Positions 16,642-25,478 of a stretch of 32,200 bases of DNA are shown piece after piece. Each line of letters begins with the position of its first letter. Position 1 is the stretch's first letter. The stretch spans positions 1 through 32,200 of the forward strand of contig DASXTB010000058.1 of NCBI GenBank assembly GCA_036505615.1, written 5' to 3'. The position numbers were made by a program, and so were the translations under genes. Source of the stretch: DASXTB01 sp036505615. GTDB lineage: Bacteria; Acidobacteriota; UBA6911; JACQSX01. The notes beneath the pieces are model-generated. The model was not told the DNA's origin. It worked only from the letters and a program-made list of their open reading frames with translations, and ran no database searches.

Positions 16642-19152
16642 ATGAGTGAAAAATCGGCCGCTCTCCCTAAAGAAGAGGCGGCTAAAAAGTCCTCCTCTCT
16701 CTCGCAGTACACAGCCGACAACATCAAAGTTTTGGAAGGTTTGGAAGCCGTTCGCAAGCGTCCCGCCATGTACATTGGGTCGACGGGGCCATCCGGATTA
16801 CATCATCTGGTTTATGAAGTGGTCGACAACTCAGTGGATGAGGCTTTGGCCGGGTTTTGCGACAGAATTGATGTCACCATCCATATCGACAATTCCGTCA
16901 CGGTCGTGGATAACGGTCGGGGGATACCGGTGGACGCGCACACGCATAAGGGGAAATCCGCGGCTGAAGTTGTCATGACGGTGCTGCACGCCGGTGGAAA
17001 ATTCGACAACGAGAGCTACAAGGTCTCCGGCGGCTTGCACGGAGTGGGCGTGTCAGTGGTGAATGCTCTCGCTGAAAGATTGGATCTAGAGATCTGGAGG
17101 GACGGCGGCGTCTACGAACAGTCCTACGAGCGCGGCGAGCCGGTGACTGAATTCCGGAAGACGGGGAAGACGCAAAAACGCGGGACCAAGGTGACCTTCA
17201 AACCGGACTTGGAGGTTTTCGAGACCACGGAATTCAGTTTTGAAACTTTGTCCCAACGCCTGCGCGAGCTGGCGTTTCTGAATCGCGGGCTGGAAATCAC
17301 ATTGGAAGATTTGCGAGCCGACGTTGCTGAGAAGAAGCAGAAATTCCTGTATCGCGGGGGGATCACCACTTTTGTGGAGCACTTAAACAAGAACAAGAAT
17401 GTGCTGCACCCCAAACCGATCTCCTTTGAAGAAGAGAGGGAAGGAGTGACCATCGACGTCGCGCTGCAATACAACGACGGTTACGCCGAATCGATATTCT
17501 CATTTGCCAACAATATCAACACCACTGAGGGTGGCACGCATTTAATCGGGTTTAAATCTGCTCTCACCCGAACCATCAACAACTATGCCACGTCGGCCAA
17601 CATGATCAAGGACCTGAAGCAGAACCTGCAGGGCGATGATGTGCGCGAGGGGCTGGTTGCCATTATCAGTATCAAGTTGCCGAACCCTCAATTTGAAGGA
17701 CAGACCAAGACCAAGCTGGGAAACAGCGAAATCAAAGGCCTGGTGGAGACTTTTGTCAACGACAAATTGAGCGGTTACTTTGAGAAGAATCCTCCCGTCG
17801 CGCGTCGCATTGTGGAAAAGGCCATCGATGCAGCGCGAGCACGGGAAGCGGCGCGCAAAGCGCGGGATCTAACTCGGCGCAAAGGAGCGCTCGATAATCT
17901 CTCGCTGCCCGGGAAGCTGGCCGATTGCCAGGAACGCGACCCGCAGTTTTCCGAGATTTTCATCGTCGAGGGGGATTCCGCCGGCGGGTCGGCCAAGCAG
18001 GGGCGTGATCGAAGATTCCAGGCTGTCCTTCCTGTTAAGGGGAAAATCCTGAATGTTGAAAAGGCGCGCTTTGACAAGATGCTGAACAACCAGGAAATCG
18101 CCACTATGATTTCAGCGTTCGGCACCGGTATCGGAAAGGAAGACTTCGATTTGAGCAAGCTTCGATACCATCGAATCATCATCATGACCGACGCGGATGT
18201 CGACGGCTCGCACATCCGCACCCTGCTGTTGACGTTCTTCTACCGCCAGATGAAAGAGCTGATCGACCACGGTCACATTTACATCGCGCAGCCGCCATTG
18301 TTCAAGATCAAGAAGGGAAAGGAAGAAAAGTATCTCCGCGATGAAAAGGAACTGACTGAAACCCTGATGGAGCGCGCCACCGACAATCTGGTGGTGATCA
18401 GCAAGAAGCTGAAGCAGGAGTACAAGGGCAAGAAGCTGATCGATGCCATGCATCAGTTGATGGAATTCAACAAGGTTTACGAGAAGCTGAACCGGCGAAT
18501 GAACGGCACTCGCGTGCTGGACATTCTGGTGGCGCAACTGGCAGGCAAGAACGGCTTGCTGGAAACCCACCGCAGTATAAAGGAGGTTTTCGGGGATGCG
18601 GAGGCGGTCAAACACCTGGCTACTGCGCTGCAAAAAGAAGGGTACGTCGCCAGGCAGAGGAAGGAGGAGGAACACAACCTGTTCGAGCTCTCCGTGATCA
18701 GCGGGAACAGTCACGAGATCAAGATCAACTGGGATCTGCTTTCAGCAGCCGAATTCGGCAAATTGCTGCAGACGTTCCGGAAGATCGCGGACTTTGAGCA
18801 CCCGCCTTTTATCATTCAGAAGATCGAGAATGGCATCAAAGAAAGGTCGAACGTTGGGGCAGAGAAGAACAAGCAGATAGAGCTCAATTCGCGCGAGGAA
18901 TTGTTACATCACATCATTACCGCAGGTAAGAAGGATTTGAACATTCAGCGCTATAAGGGTTTGGGAGAAATGAATCCGGAACAGTTGTGGGCCACAACCA
19001 TGAATCCGGATACGCGGACGCTGTTGCAGGTCAAGATCGATGACGCCTATGAGACTGATGAAATATTCAACATCCTGATGGGTGATGCTGTCGAACCTCG
19101 GCGCAAGTTCATCGAAGACAACGCGCTCAACGTCAAGAATCTCGATATTTGA
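16642..19152 (+). CDS. gyrB: DNA gyrase subunit B
   Basis: ATPase subunit of gyrase, which introduces negative supercoils. 836 residues. The GHKL ATPase domain has YEVVDNSVDEALAG and the G-rich VSGGLHGVGVSVVNAL. The TOPRIM domain has EGDSAGGSA with catalytic Glu443, and DADVDGSH with Asp517/519/521. The length reflects a TOPRIM insertion of the kind seen in many Gram-negatives (about residues 560-730) before the conserved QRYKGLGEMNPEQLW near the C-terminus. QAVLPVKGKILNVEKAR supports GyrB. It reads toward gyrA across a repeat-containing gap of 112 bases. Confidence 0.97.
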   Translation: MSEKSAALPKEEAAKKSSSLSQYTADNIKVLEGLEAVRKRPAMYIGSTGPSGLHHLVYEVVDNSVDEALAGFCDRIDVTIHIDNSVTVVDNGRGIPVDAHTHKGKSAAEVVMTVLHAGGKFDNESYKVSGGLHGVGVSVVNALAERLDLEIWRDGGVYEQSYERGEPVTEFRKTGKTQKRGTKVTFKPDLEVFETTEFSFETLSQRLRELAFLNRGLEITLEDLRADVAEKKQKFLYRGGITTFVEHLNKNKNVLHPKPISFEEEREGVTIDVALQYNDGYAESIFSFANNINTTEGGTHLIGFKSALTRTINNYATSANMIKDLKQNLQGDDVREGLVAIISIKLPNPQFEGQTKTKLGNSEIKGLVETFVNDKLSGYFEKNPPVARRIVEKAIDAARAREAARKARDLTRRKGALDNLSLPGKLADCQERDPQFSEIFIVEGDSAGGSAKQGRDRRFQAVLPVKGKILNVEKARFDKMLNNQEIATMISAFGTGIGKEDFDLSKLRYHRIIIMTDADVDGSHIRTLLLTFFYRQMKELIDHGHIYIAQPPLFKIKKGKEEKYLRDEKELTETLMERATDNLVVISKKLKQEYKGKKLIDAMHQLMEFNKVYEKLNRRMNGTRVLDILVAQLAGKNGLLETHRSIKEVFGDAEAVKHLATALQKEGYVARQRKEEEHNLFELSVISGNSHEIKINWDLLSAAEFGKLLQTFRKIADFEHPPFIIQKIENGIKERSNVGAEKNKQIELNSREELLHHIITAGKKDLNIQRYKGLGEMNPEQLWATTMNPDTRTLLQVKIDDAYETDEIFNILMGDAVEPRRKFIEDNALNVKNLDI

Positions 19153-19157
19153 AAGTT

Positions 19158-19250
19158 GCGGGTCTCGAGTTTCGAGTTGAAAGCGGCGTCGCCTCAGCCC
19201 GAGACGTAAAAACTAGAAACTCGGGCTCGAAACTCAGAACCCGGGACCCC
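19158..19250. repeat. Inverted repeat between gyrB and gyrA, same family as 3283-3473
   Basis: Left part 19158-19178 reads GGGTCTCGAGTTTCGAGTT and the right part 19211-19250 is built of inverted words (AACTAGAAACTCGGG, CTCGAAACTCAGAACCC). CGAGTTTCGAGTT at 19166-19178 and AACTAGAAACTCG at 19211-19223 match in 12 of 13 positions as inverted copies. It fills nearly the whole gap between gyrB and gyrA. No T run follows, so it is not an obvious terminator. Confidence 0.7.
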
Positions 19251-19264
19251 GAAGCTGGAAAGAC

Positions 19265-21727
19265 ATGGATATAGCCAAGCACCAAATCCCCATCAACATT
19301 GAGGATGAAATGCGCGTGTCCTACCTGGACTACGCCATGTCGGTCATCATCGGTCGCGCCCTGCCTGACGTGCGCGATGGTTTGAAGCCTGTTCACCGGC
19401 GTGTTCTGTATGCCATGCGAGAGTTGGGCAACACGCATGACAAACCCTACAAGAAATCCGCCCGCATCGTGGGGGACGTGATTGGCAAGTACCATCCGCA
19501 CGGCGATTCGCCCGTCTACGACACAATGGTGCGCATGGTCCAGGATTTTTCGCTGCGGTACCCGCTGATTGACGGGCAAGGCAATTTTGGATCGGTCGAC
19601 GGAGATTCCCCCGCGGCGATGCGTTACACGGAAGTTCGAATGGCTCGCCTGGCCGAAGAACTGCTGGCCGACATTGACAAAAACACGGTTGATTTTCAGC
19701 CCAACTACGACGAGTCGCTCACCGAGCCGGTAGTGCTTCCCACCAAGTTTCCCAATCTCCTGATCAACGGGGCTTCCGGGATCGCGGTAGGGATGGCGAC
19801 CAACATCCCGCCGCACAATCTCACCGAGATCCTCGATGCTACCATCGCCCTGATTGACAACCCTCAGCTTCCTGTCAAGGAACTGATGAAACTGGTTCCT
19901 GGCCCTGACTTTCCTACAGCGGGATTCATTTATGGCCGGTCCGGGATCCAGCAGGCTTATGAGACGGGCCGCGGCATTATTCAAATGCGCGCCAAGGCAG
20001 CCATCGAGCAGATCGGCAAAGATCGAGAAGCAGTCGTCATCACGGAAATCCCCTATCAGGTAAACAAGGCCAAGCTTATTGAGAAGATTGCTGAACTGGT
20101 GCGCGAAAGGAAGCTGGAGGGGATCTCCGATCTGCGTGATGAATCGGATCGGGACGGCATGCGCGTTGTAATAGAGCTAAAGCGCGGTGAGCAGCCCCAG
20201 GTAATTCTCAATAACCTGTACAAAATGACACCCATGCAGTCAACATTTGGCGTCATTCTGCTGGCGATCGTCAATAATCAGCCCAAGATTCTGAGCCTGG
20301 CTGAGTGCCTCAACTTATTCATCGATCATCGCAAGGAAGTGGTTGTCCGGCGCACTCGCTTCGATCTGGATAAAGCCGAAAAGCGAGCGCACATCCTGGA
20401 AGGTCTCAAGAAGGCACTCGATCACTTAGACGGAGTCATTACATTGATCCGCGGCTCTAAGACTCCAGTGGAGGCCCGCGATGGGCTGATGAAGAAGTAC
20501 GGCCTTACCCAGCCTCAGGCGGAAGCCATTCTTGAGATGCGGCTGCAGCGGTTGACTGGTTTGGAGCGCGACAAGATCCTGCAAGAACATGAAGAGACGT
20601 TAAAGCTGATCGCGCAATTGAAGGAAATCCTTGGCAGCGAAAAAGTGCTGAAAAAAGTGATCAAGGACGAGCTCAGGGAAATCCAGAAAACCTACGGAGA
20701 TGATCGGCGGACAATCATTGCCGACGAGGAAGTGGAGCTGACGCTGGAAGACCTGATCGTAGATGAGAACGTGGTGATAACCGCGACCCGCTCCGGGTAC
20801 ATCAAGCGTACAGCGGCGCATGTATATCGGAGCCAGAACCGCGGCGGCAAGGGGCGCATTGGCATGACCACGCGCAGCGAGGATCTGATTGATTACCTTT
20901 TTGTGGCCTCCACGCATGCCTACATGTTGATCTTCACCAACAAAGGCAGAGTTTACTGGTTGAAGGTCTATGAGATTCCGGACGTCGGCGCCGCGGGCAA
21001 AGGAAAGGCGATCGTCAATCTGGTCCACATGGGATCGGATGAAAAGATCGCCGACATGATATCAGTGCGTGAATTCTCCGAGGGACGTTATCTGGTCATG
21101 GCAACGCGCCACGGTATCATCAAGAAGACGGAACTGACGGCATTTGCCAACCCTCGGTCGACGGGAATCATCGCCATGGGGGTCGACGAAGACGACGAGC
21201 TGATTGCCGTCAAGCAAACTGCTGGAAAACACGACGTCTTTTTGGCGACGCATGACGGCCTGGCGATTCGTTTCCTGGAAGACGAAGTGCGCGACATGGG
21301 CCGGGCCGCATTCGGCGTGTGGGGAATTCGACTCCAGAAAGGCGATTACCTGATCGGCATGGAGGTCTTTGATCCTGCCGCCGAGGAAGAGGGCGCCGTT
21401 CTATCGGTTACCGAACGCGGCTATGGAAAACGAACTGCGGCATCCGAGTACCGCACTCAGGGTCGGGGCGGCAAAGGAATCATCAACATCAAAACCACAG
21501 AGCGAAACGGCAAAGTGGTCGGAATCTGTCACGTGGTGGAAACTTCCGAAGTCATACTGATCACCGAGCAGGGTAAGATTATCCGGTTGGAAGCATCTCA
21601 AATTCGCGAAACAATTACGCGCAGCGCCCAGGGGGTGAGATTGATTGTGCTTGAAGAGTCTGATCGGGTAGCCGATCTCACTTTGATTACGCCAGAGCCG
21701 GAAGAAGAAGAAAACGGTAACCAGTGA
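19265..21727 (+). CDS. gyrA: DNA gyrase subunit A
   Basis: Breakage-reunion subunit of gyrase. 820 residues. Catalytic tyrosine is Tyr121 (AAMRYTEVRM). The quinolone-determining region reads GKYHPHGDSPVYDT, with Ser82 and Asp86 (E. coli Ser83 and Asp87) conserved but Pro83 where E. coli has Ala84. The C-terminal beta-pinwheel carries a GyrA-box QNRGGKG at 524-530 (usual form Q-R/K-R-GGKG) and a degenerate repeat QGRGGKG further on, which supports gyrase over topoisomerase IV. A weak GGAAAG lies a few bases before ATG 19265. Co-directional with gyrB. Confidence 0.97.
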   Translation: MDIAKHQIPINIEDEMRVSYLDYAMSVIIGRALPDVRDGLKPVHRRVLYAMRELGNTHDKPYKKSARIVGDVIGKYHPHGDSPVYDTMVRMVQDFSLRYPLIDGQGNFGSVDGDSPAAMRYTEVRMARLAEELLADIDKNTVDFQPNYDESLTEPVVLPTKFPNLLINGASGIAVGMATNIPPHNLTEILDATIALIDNPQLPVKELMKLVPGPDFPTAGFIYGRSGIQQAYETGRGIIQMRAKAAIEQIGKDREAVVITEIPYQVNKAKLIEKIAELVRERKLEGISDLRDESDRDGMRVVIELKRGEQPQVILNNLYKMTPMQSTFGVILLAIVNNQPKILSLAECLNLFIDHRKEVVVRRTRFDLDKAEKRAHILEGLKKALDHLDGVITLIRGSKTPVEARDGLMKKYGLTQPQAEAILEMRLQRLTGLERDKILQEHEETLKLIAQLKEILGSEKVLKKVIKDELREIQKTYGDDRRTIIADEEVELTLEDLIVDENVVITATRSGYIKRTAAHVYRSQNRGGKGRIGMTTRSEDLIDYLFVASTHAYMLIFTNKGRVYWLKVYEIPDVGAAGKGKAIVNLVHMGSDEKIADMISVREFSEGRYLVMATRHGIIKKTELTAFANPRSTGIIAMGVDEDDELIAVKQTAGKHDVFLATHDGLAIRFLEDEVRDMGRAAFGVWGIRLQKGDYLIGMEVFDPAAEEEGAVLSVTERGYGKRTAASEYRTQGRGGKGIINIKTTERNGKVVGICHVVETSEVILITEQGKIIRLEASQIRETITRSAQGVRLIVLEESDRVADLTLITPEPEEEENGNQ

Positions 21728-21848
21728 GGATTGGGAAACCCGGACGTTTTTTGAGGGGACTCTCCGATCTTGAGCGCAAAGTTTTTTGTAAACGATGTAG
21801 ATCTCCTCGTATTTCGCGGTTAAATTTTCCGCTATTAGGGGGCGCCCA

Positions 21849-22448
21849 GTGACCAGAATGGAGGGTTGGTGGCTGCGTTTGAAGGAGTGGTGGGTCTATG
21901 TGAAAGAGCAGTGGCCCTATGTGATTCAGGACCCGATGTTTCTCTGGGCCCTGATCGCCATCGGGGCGCTGCTTGTCGTCTGGCTCCTGGTTCGATTATT
22001 CCGCGGAAGGTCGGCAACCCCGACCCCAGAGCGAACAGAATCTTTGAGCGCAGACGACTCCAGGCATAAACGCAAGGCAGGCAAGTCCATTCAAAAGACT
22101 CTGGAAGAATTGAGAAGCGACGATCCGCAGTTTGTGGAGCTGATGGATTCCATTCTTAAGTATAGAACCATTGATCAGCTCCTAAATCACGACGAGGTCG
22201 AAGTGGCCTTCGGCCGTCTTTCCTATCTTCAGGAGAAGCGCAAAGCCCCTCCCAAGAAACGATCCAGTTTGCTCGCCCTCGACGAAGACCCTCAGGATGC
22301 TAAAGAAAAACGTGCCGCCATGCTGACCGTCATCCGGAGCTGCTATGCATCGGATGAGATTTATTCGGCGCTGGACGAGAAGGGACGGAGGCTGGTAGAT
22401 CAATTCTTGGATAGCCTCGGTTCAGAGATTCCTACCGGATCAAATTGA
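21849..22448 (+). CDS. Unknown membrane-anchored protein with Trp-rich N-terminus
   Basis: 199 residues, family not recognised. The first 25 residues are unusually rich in tryptophan and lysine (GWWLRLKEWWVYVKEQW) and may form an amphipathic helix at the membrane. One hydrophobic segment at about 31-51 (FLWALIAIGALLVVWLLVRLF) is followed by Arg residues, suggesting that the charged remainder (52-199) is cytoplasmic. That part has helical, Lys/Glu-rich stretches and no motif I know. GTG 21849 is chosen because AGGGGG (21837-21842) precedes it with six bases spacing; ATG 21858 is an alternative. It lies between gyrA and rpsU, not obviously in an operon. Confidence 0.75.
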   Translation: MTRMEGWWLRLKEWWVYVKEQWPYVIQDPMFLWALIAIGALLVVWLLVRLFRGRSATPTPERTESLSADDSRHKRKAGKSIQKTLEELRSDDPQFVELMDSILKYRTIDQLLNHDEVEVAFGRLSYLQEKRKAPPKKRSSLLALDEDPQDAKEKRAAMLTVIRSCYASDEIYSALDEKGRRLVDQFLDSLGSEIPTGSN

Positions 22449-22474
22449 CTTGGGTCTTTAAGTCAGTCTATTAT
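22445..22474 (+). promoter_or_regulatory. Promoter of rpsU
   Basis: TTGACT at 22445-22450, 18-base spacer, TATTAT at 22469-22474, about 54 bases before the rpsU start. It begins just at the stop codon of the preceding gene. Confidence 0.6.
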
Positions 22475-22527
22475 TAGAGTTTGCCTCTTGTGTAGCAAAT
22501 CTACAATCGCGAGGAGGTGTATATTTT

Positions 22528-22725
22528 TTGGCTGAAGTGATAGTGCAAGAGGGTGAATCCCTGGAAAGCGCGCTTCGCCGTTTCAAACGCAAGGTCCAGC
22601 AGGAGGATATCATCAAGGATCTGAAGAAACATTCCTTCTATCTGAAACCGGGCGAGAAGAAACGAGTCAAACAGGCATTGGCTCGGAAGCGCAATCGAAA
22701 GAAGTCCCGCCAACTCAGCGCCTAG
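22528..22725 (+). CDS. rpsU: 30S ribosomal protein S21
   Basis: Small basic protein (65 residues) of the 30S platform near the anti-Shine-Dalgarno end of 16S rRNA. Sequence AEVIVQEGESLESALRRFKRKV and the basic C-terminus with ARKRNRKKSR are typical. The start is TTG 22528; the extended GAGGAGGTG at 22511-22519 places a strong Shine-Dalgarno about ten bases upstream, which decides this start. Its own promoter upstream and an excellent terminator downstream make it a single-gene unit. Confidence 0.93.
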   Translation: MAEVIVQEGESLESALRRFKRKVQQEDIIKDLKKHSFYLKPGEKKRVKQALARKRNRKKSRQLSA

Positions 22726-22747
22726 AGTGTTAGGTTTGTCAATCTTC

Positions 22748-22780
22748 GGGCCTCCACAGTGTGGAGGCCCTTTTCGTTTG
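22748..22780 (+). terminator. Rho-independent terminator after rpsU
   Basis: GGGCCTCCAC and GTGGAGGCCC form a perfect ten-pair stem with a three-base loop (22748-22770), followed directly by TTTTCGTTT. Clear intrinsic terminator. Confidence 0.9.
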
Positions 22781-22846
22781 AAAAGATTTGAAAAGAAATG
22801 ATTCGACCGCTGATGCCCGGTCCTGTTTACTTGAGATGAACTCGCC

Positions 22847-24157
22847 ATGCGAGCGGTAGACATTATTGCTGACAAGCGGGACGGGAAAAAACTGGGCTCC
22901 GAGCAGATACGGTTTCTGGTTGACGGCTACGTTCAAGGGAAGATACCGGATTACCAGGCTTCGTCCTTCCTAATGGCGGTTTATTTTCGATCAATGGACG
23001 AGGAAGAAACCGTGGCGCTGACCCGCGCCATAATCGATTCAGGCGTGACAGTCGATTTTTCGGATTTGGGAGGGCCGGTTGTCGACAAGCACAGCACGGG
23101 CGGCGTGGGAGATAAGACATCGCTGATCATTGCCCCGTTGGTCGCTTGCTGCGGAGTCTTCGTTCCCATGATTTCAGGGCGCGGCCTGGGACATACCGGG
23201 GGCACGCTGGATAAACTGGAGTCGATCCCCGGTTTCAAGGTGAGCCTTTCACTTCAGCAGTTCAAGGAGATCGTACGAAGAGTGGGGACAGGATTGATTG
23301 GCCAAACCGCCGAGCTGGCGCCCGCCGATAAGAAGCTTTACGCGCTGCGAGACGTTACTGCCACCGTGGAAAGCATCCCGCTGATTGTGGCCAGTATTAT
23401 CAGCAAAAAAATCGCGGAAGGAATCGACGGCTTAGTGCTGGACGTAAAGACCGGCTCGGGTGCCTTCATGAAGACCTTGAAAGATTCTCAGGCGCTGGCT
23501 CATGGATTGGTCAAGACCGGTCGTCTCCTGGGAAAGAAAGTGACGGCGCTGATTTCCAACATGGAAGAGCCGTTGGGTCACGCAGTGGGAAATTCCGTTG
23601 AAGTGATCGAGTCGGTCGAGGTTTTGAGGGGCGGAGGACCCGAGGATGTAAAGCAGGTCTCGTTTGCGCTGGCTGCAGAAATGTTGTTGCTTGCCGGCAG
23701 AGCAAAAAACCCGGAGGAAGCTCACGGCTTGCTGAATCAGAAAATAATAACCGGTGAGGCGCTCGATAAGCTGCGCGAAATTATTTCCGCTCAGGGAGGA
23801 AATCCTGAAGTGGTGGACGAGGATCTGCACCTGGCTCTGGCGTCGCATCGTTACGAAATCAAGGCAACGCGGAAAGGATTTGTGCAATCGGTGAAAGCTG
23901 AGCCCATCGGGAAGGCTGCCATGTTACTGGGAGCAGGACGGGAAACGGTGGAATCCAGGATCGATCCCACTGCTGCCGTCTGGGTACGCAAAAAGAGTGG
24001 AGAAGAAGTTAATCAAAATGAGCCTCTCTGCACTTTGGAATTCAACGACGACCGTCGGCTGGACGAAGCTGCAACGCTGGCCAGGAGCGCGTTTGTCATT
24101 GGCGATCAACGACCCAAGCCGGAGAAACTGATCCTGGAGCGAATCGTAAGCAACTAA
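22847..24157 (+). CDS. Pyrimidine-nucleoside (thymidine) phosphorylase
   Basis: Reversible phosphorolysis of thymidine, deoxyuridine or uridine to the base and (deoxy)ribose-1-phosphate. 436 residues, normal for DeoA/Pdp. The phosphate-binding signature KHSTGGVGDK is at 81-90; the substrate region with MISGRGLGHTGGTLDKLESIPGF is at 108-130, and the N-terminal helical domain begins RAVDIIADKRDGKKL. The Pdp-like spacing suggests broad pyrimidine specificity, but I cannot separate Pdp from DeoA by eye. First gene of a salvage cluster with a purine phosphorylase and cytidine deaminase. Confidence 0.93.
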   Translation: MRAVDIIADKRDGKKLGSEQIRFLVDGYVQGKIPDYQASSFLMAVYFRSMDEEETVALTRAIIDSGVTVDFSDLGGPVVDKHSTGGVGDKTSLIIAPLVACCGVFVPMISGRGLGHTGGTLDKLESIPGFKVSLSLQQFKEIVRRVGTGLIGQTAELAPADKKLYALRDVTATVESIPLIVASIISKKIAEGIDGLVLDVKTGSGAFMKTLKDSQALAHGLVKTGRLLGKKVTALISNMEEPLGHAVGNSVEVIESVEVLRGGGPEDVKQVSFALAAEMLLLAGRAKNPEEAHGLLNQKIITGEALDKLREIISAQGGNPEVVDEDLHLALASHRYEIKATRKGFVQSVKAEPIGKAAMLLGAGRETVESRIDPTAAVWVRKKSGEEVNQNEPLCTLEFNDDRRLDEAATLARSAFVIGDQRPKPEKLILERIVSN

Positions 24158-24184
24158 CCCGCCACTAGGATACTCTCAAGAGCG

Positions 24185-25078
24185 ATGCTCACGGACCCGA
24201 TAGCTTACTCGAAACGTTTGGACCAGGCAGTCCGTGCAATCTCAAAGAAAATCTCTGAGCCTCCATCCATCGGGCTGATTCTCGGTTCGGGACTGGGGGA
24301 ATTCCTGAATTCACTTACCGGAAATACTTCGCTGAGTTACGCTGACATTCCCAACTTCCCCCGCTCTACCGTCATCGGCCACTCGGGAAATCTTGTTTTC
24401 AATCACATTGGAAGTTTGCCTGTGCTCACCATGCAGGGCCGCACTCACTATTACGAGGGCTACCCTATCGAGGAAGTGGTATTTCCGGTGCGGGTGCTGG
24501 TGAAACTGGGAGTTCAGAAACTGATTGTCACCAATGCGGCCGGAGGCGTTAACCCCAGGTTTAAACCCGGCGATCTAATGTTGATCACCGATCACATCAA
24601 CCTGATGGCGACCAATCCTTTGCTGGGCCAGAATCTGGATGCGTTGGGGCCGCGGTTCCCCGATATGACGGAGGCGTATTCGAGCGAATTGCAAAAGCTG
24701 GCCCTTGCAGCGGCAAAGGAAAACAAGATTGCGCTTCGACGGGGTATCTACGCCGCTTTGGCCGGCCCCAGTTATGAAACGCCGGCCGAAATTCGAATGC
24801 TGGCCCTGCTGGGCGCCGATGCCGTGGGAATGTCGACGGTTCCCGAGGTCATCGCGGCAAATCACGCAGGCGTAAAAGTACTGGGGATTTCATGCATAAC
24901 CAATATGGCTGCCGGTGTTTTGAACAAGAAATTGGACCATTCCGAGGTTTTGCAGACCACAAAGCTCGTCAAGGACAAATTCTCCAGCCTCTTGCAGGCA
25001 ATCCTTGAGCGGTCGGCGTCGGGCAAGGGAATCGAAAGGAACCTAAGAAATGAGAAAAAATGGAAATTGAAAAGTTGA
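24185..25078 (+). CDS. Purine-nucleoside phosphorylase, trimeric type
   Basis: Cleaves inosine and guanosine (and deoxy forms) with phosphate to base and sugar-1-phosphate. 297 residues. Phosphate-binding GSGLG at 34-38, GHSGN at 65-69, RTHYYEGY at 86-93 and the substrate-site SCITNMAAGV near 238-247 match the trimeric PunA/XapA/human-type PNP rather than the hexameric DeoD. The C-terminal 25 residues are charged and variable. The end overlaps the cytidine deaminase start by 19 bases, so the two are co-transcribed and probably translationally coupled. Confidence 0.93.
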   Translation: MLTDPIAYSKRLDQAVRAISKKISEPPSIGLILGSGLGEFLNSLTGNTSLSYADIPNFPRSTVIGHSGNLVFNHIGSLPVLTMQGRTHYYEGYPIEEVVFPVRVLVKLGVQKLIVTNAAGGVNPRFKPGDLMLITDHINLMATNPLLGQNLDALGPRFPDMTEAYSSELQKLALAAAKENKIALRRGIYAALAGPSYETPAEIRMLALLGADAVGMSTVPEVIAANHAGVKVLGISCITNMAAGVLNKKLDHSEVLQTTKLVKDKFSSLLQAILERSASGKGIERNLRNEKKWKLKS

Positions 25079-25452
25079 AAACCGCTGCCTTGAAGGCGCG
25101 GGAAAATGCGCATGCTCCGTATTCTCATTTCCGCGTAGGCGCAGCGCTATTGGATGAATCCGGCGAAATCATTACCGGTTGCAATGTGGAGAATGCAACT
25201 TACGGTCTGACGTTGTGCGCGGAGCGCGTTGCCATCTTCAAGGCTATCTCCCAGGGCAGACGGAAATTTCAAGCGATTGTGGTGGCCGCAGATTCTCCGC
25301 TCTTAACTCCGCCCTGCGGCGCCTGCCGCCAAATCATCTGGGAATTCTGCGGTGACATCCCCGTTCACCTCGTCAATGTACAGGGAGGCGAAAAGACATA
25401 TCGCATGACGGATCTTTTCCCCGCGCCATTTGACGACAGGCAACTCTCGTGA
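25060..25452 (+). CDS. cdd: Cytidine deaminase
   Basis: Zn-dependent deamination of cytidine and deoxycytidine to uridine and deoxyuridine, feeding the pyrimidine phosphorylase encoded two genes upstream. 130 residues, the small tetrameric type. Zn and catalytic residues are Cys53-Ala-Glu55 (LCAERVAIF) and PCGAC with Cys86 and Cys89. ATG 25060 lies inside the end of the PNP gene. The stop overlaps a GTG at 25449 in the frame of the next gene. Confidence 0.95.
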   Translation: MEIEKLKTAALKARENAHAPYSHFRVGAALLDESGEIITGCNVENATYGLTLCAERVAIFKAISQGRRKFQAIVVAADSPLLTPPCGACRQIIWEFCGDIPVHLVNVQGGEKTYRMTDLFPAPFDDRQLS

Positions 25453-25478
25453 TTCTATTCTTTGAACAGAGGAGAGAA

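Noticed and set aside
16616..16645. Nine-codon leader frame whose stop overlaps the gyrB start (ATGA)
   Set aside because: No ribosome binding site, and its ATG would lie only a few bases after the predicted transcription start. Overlap can arise by chance.
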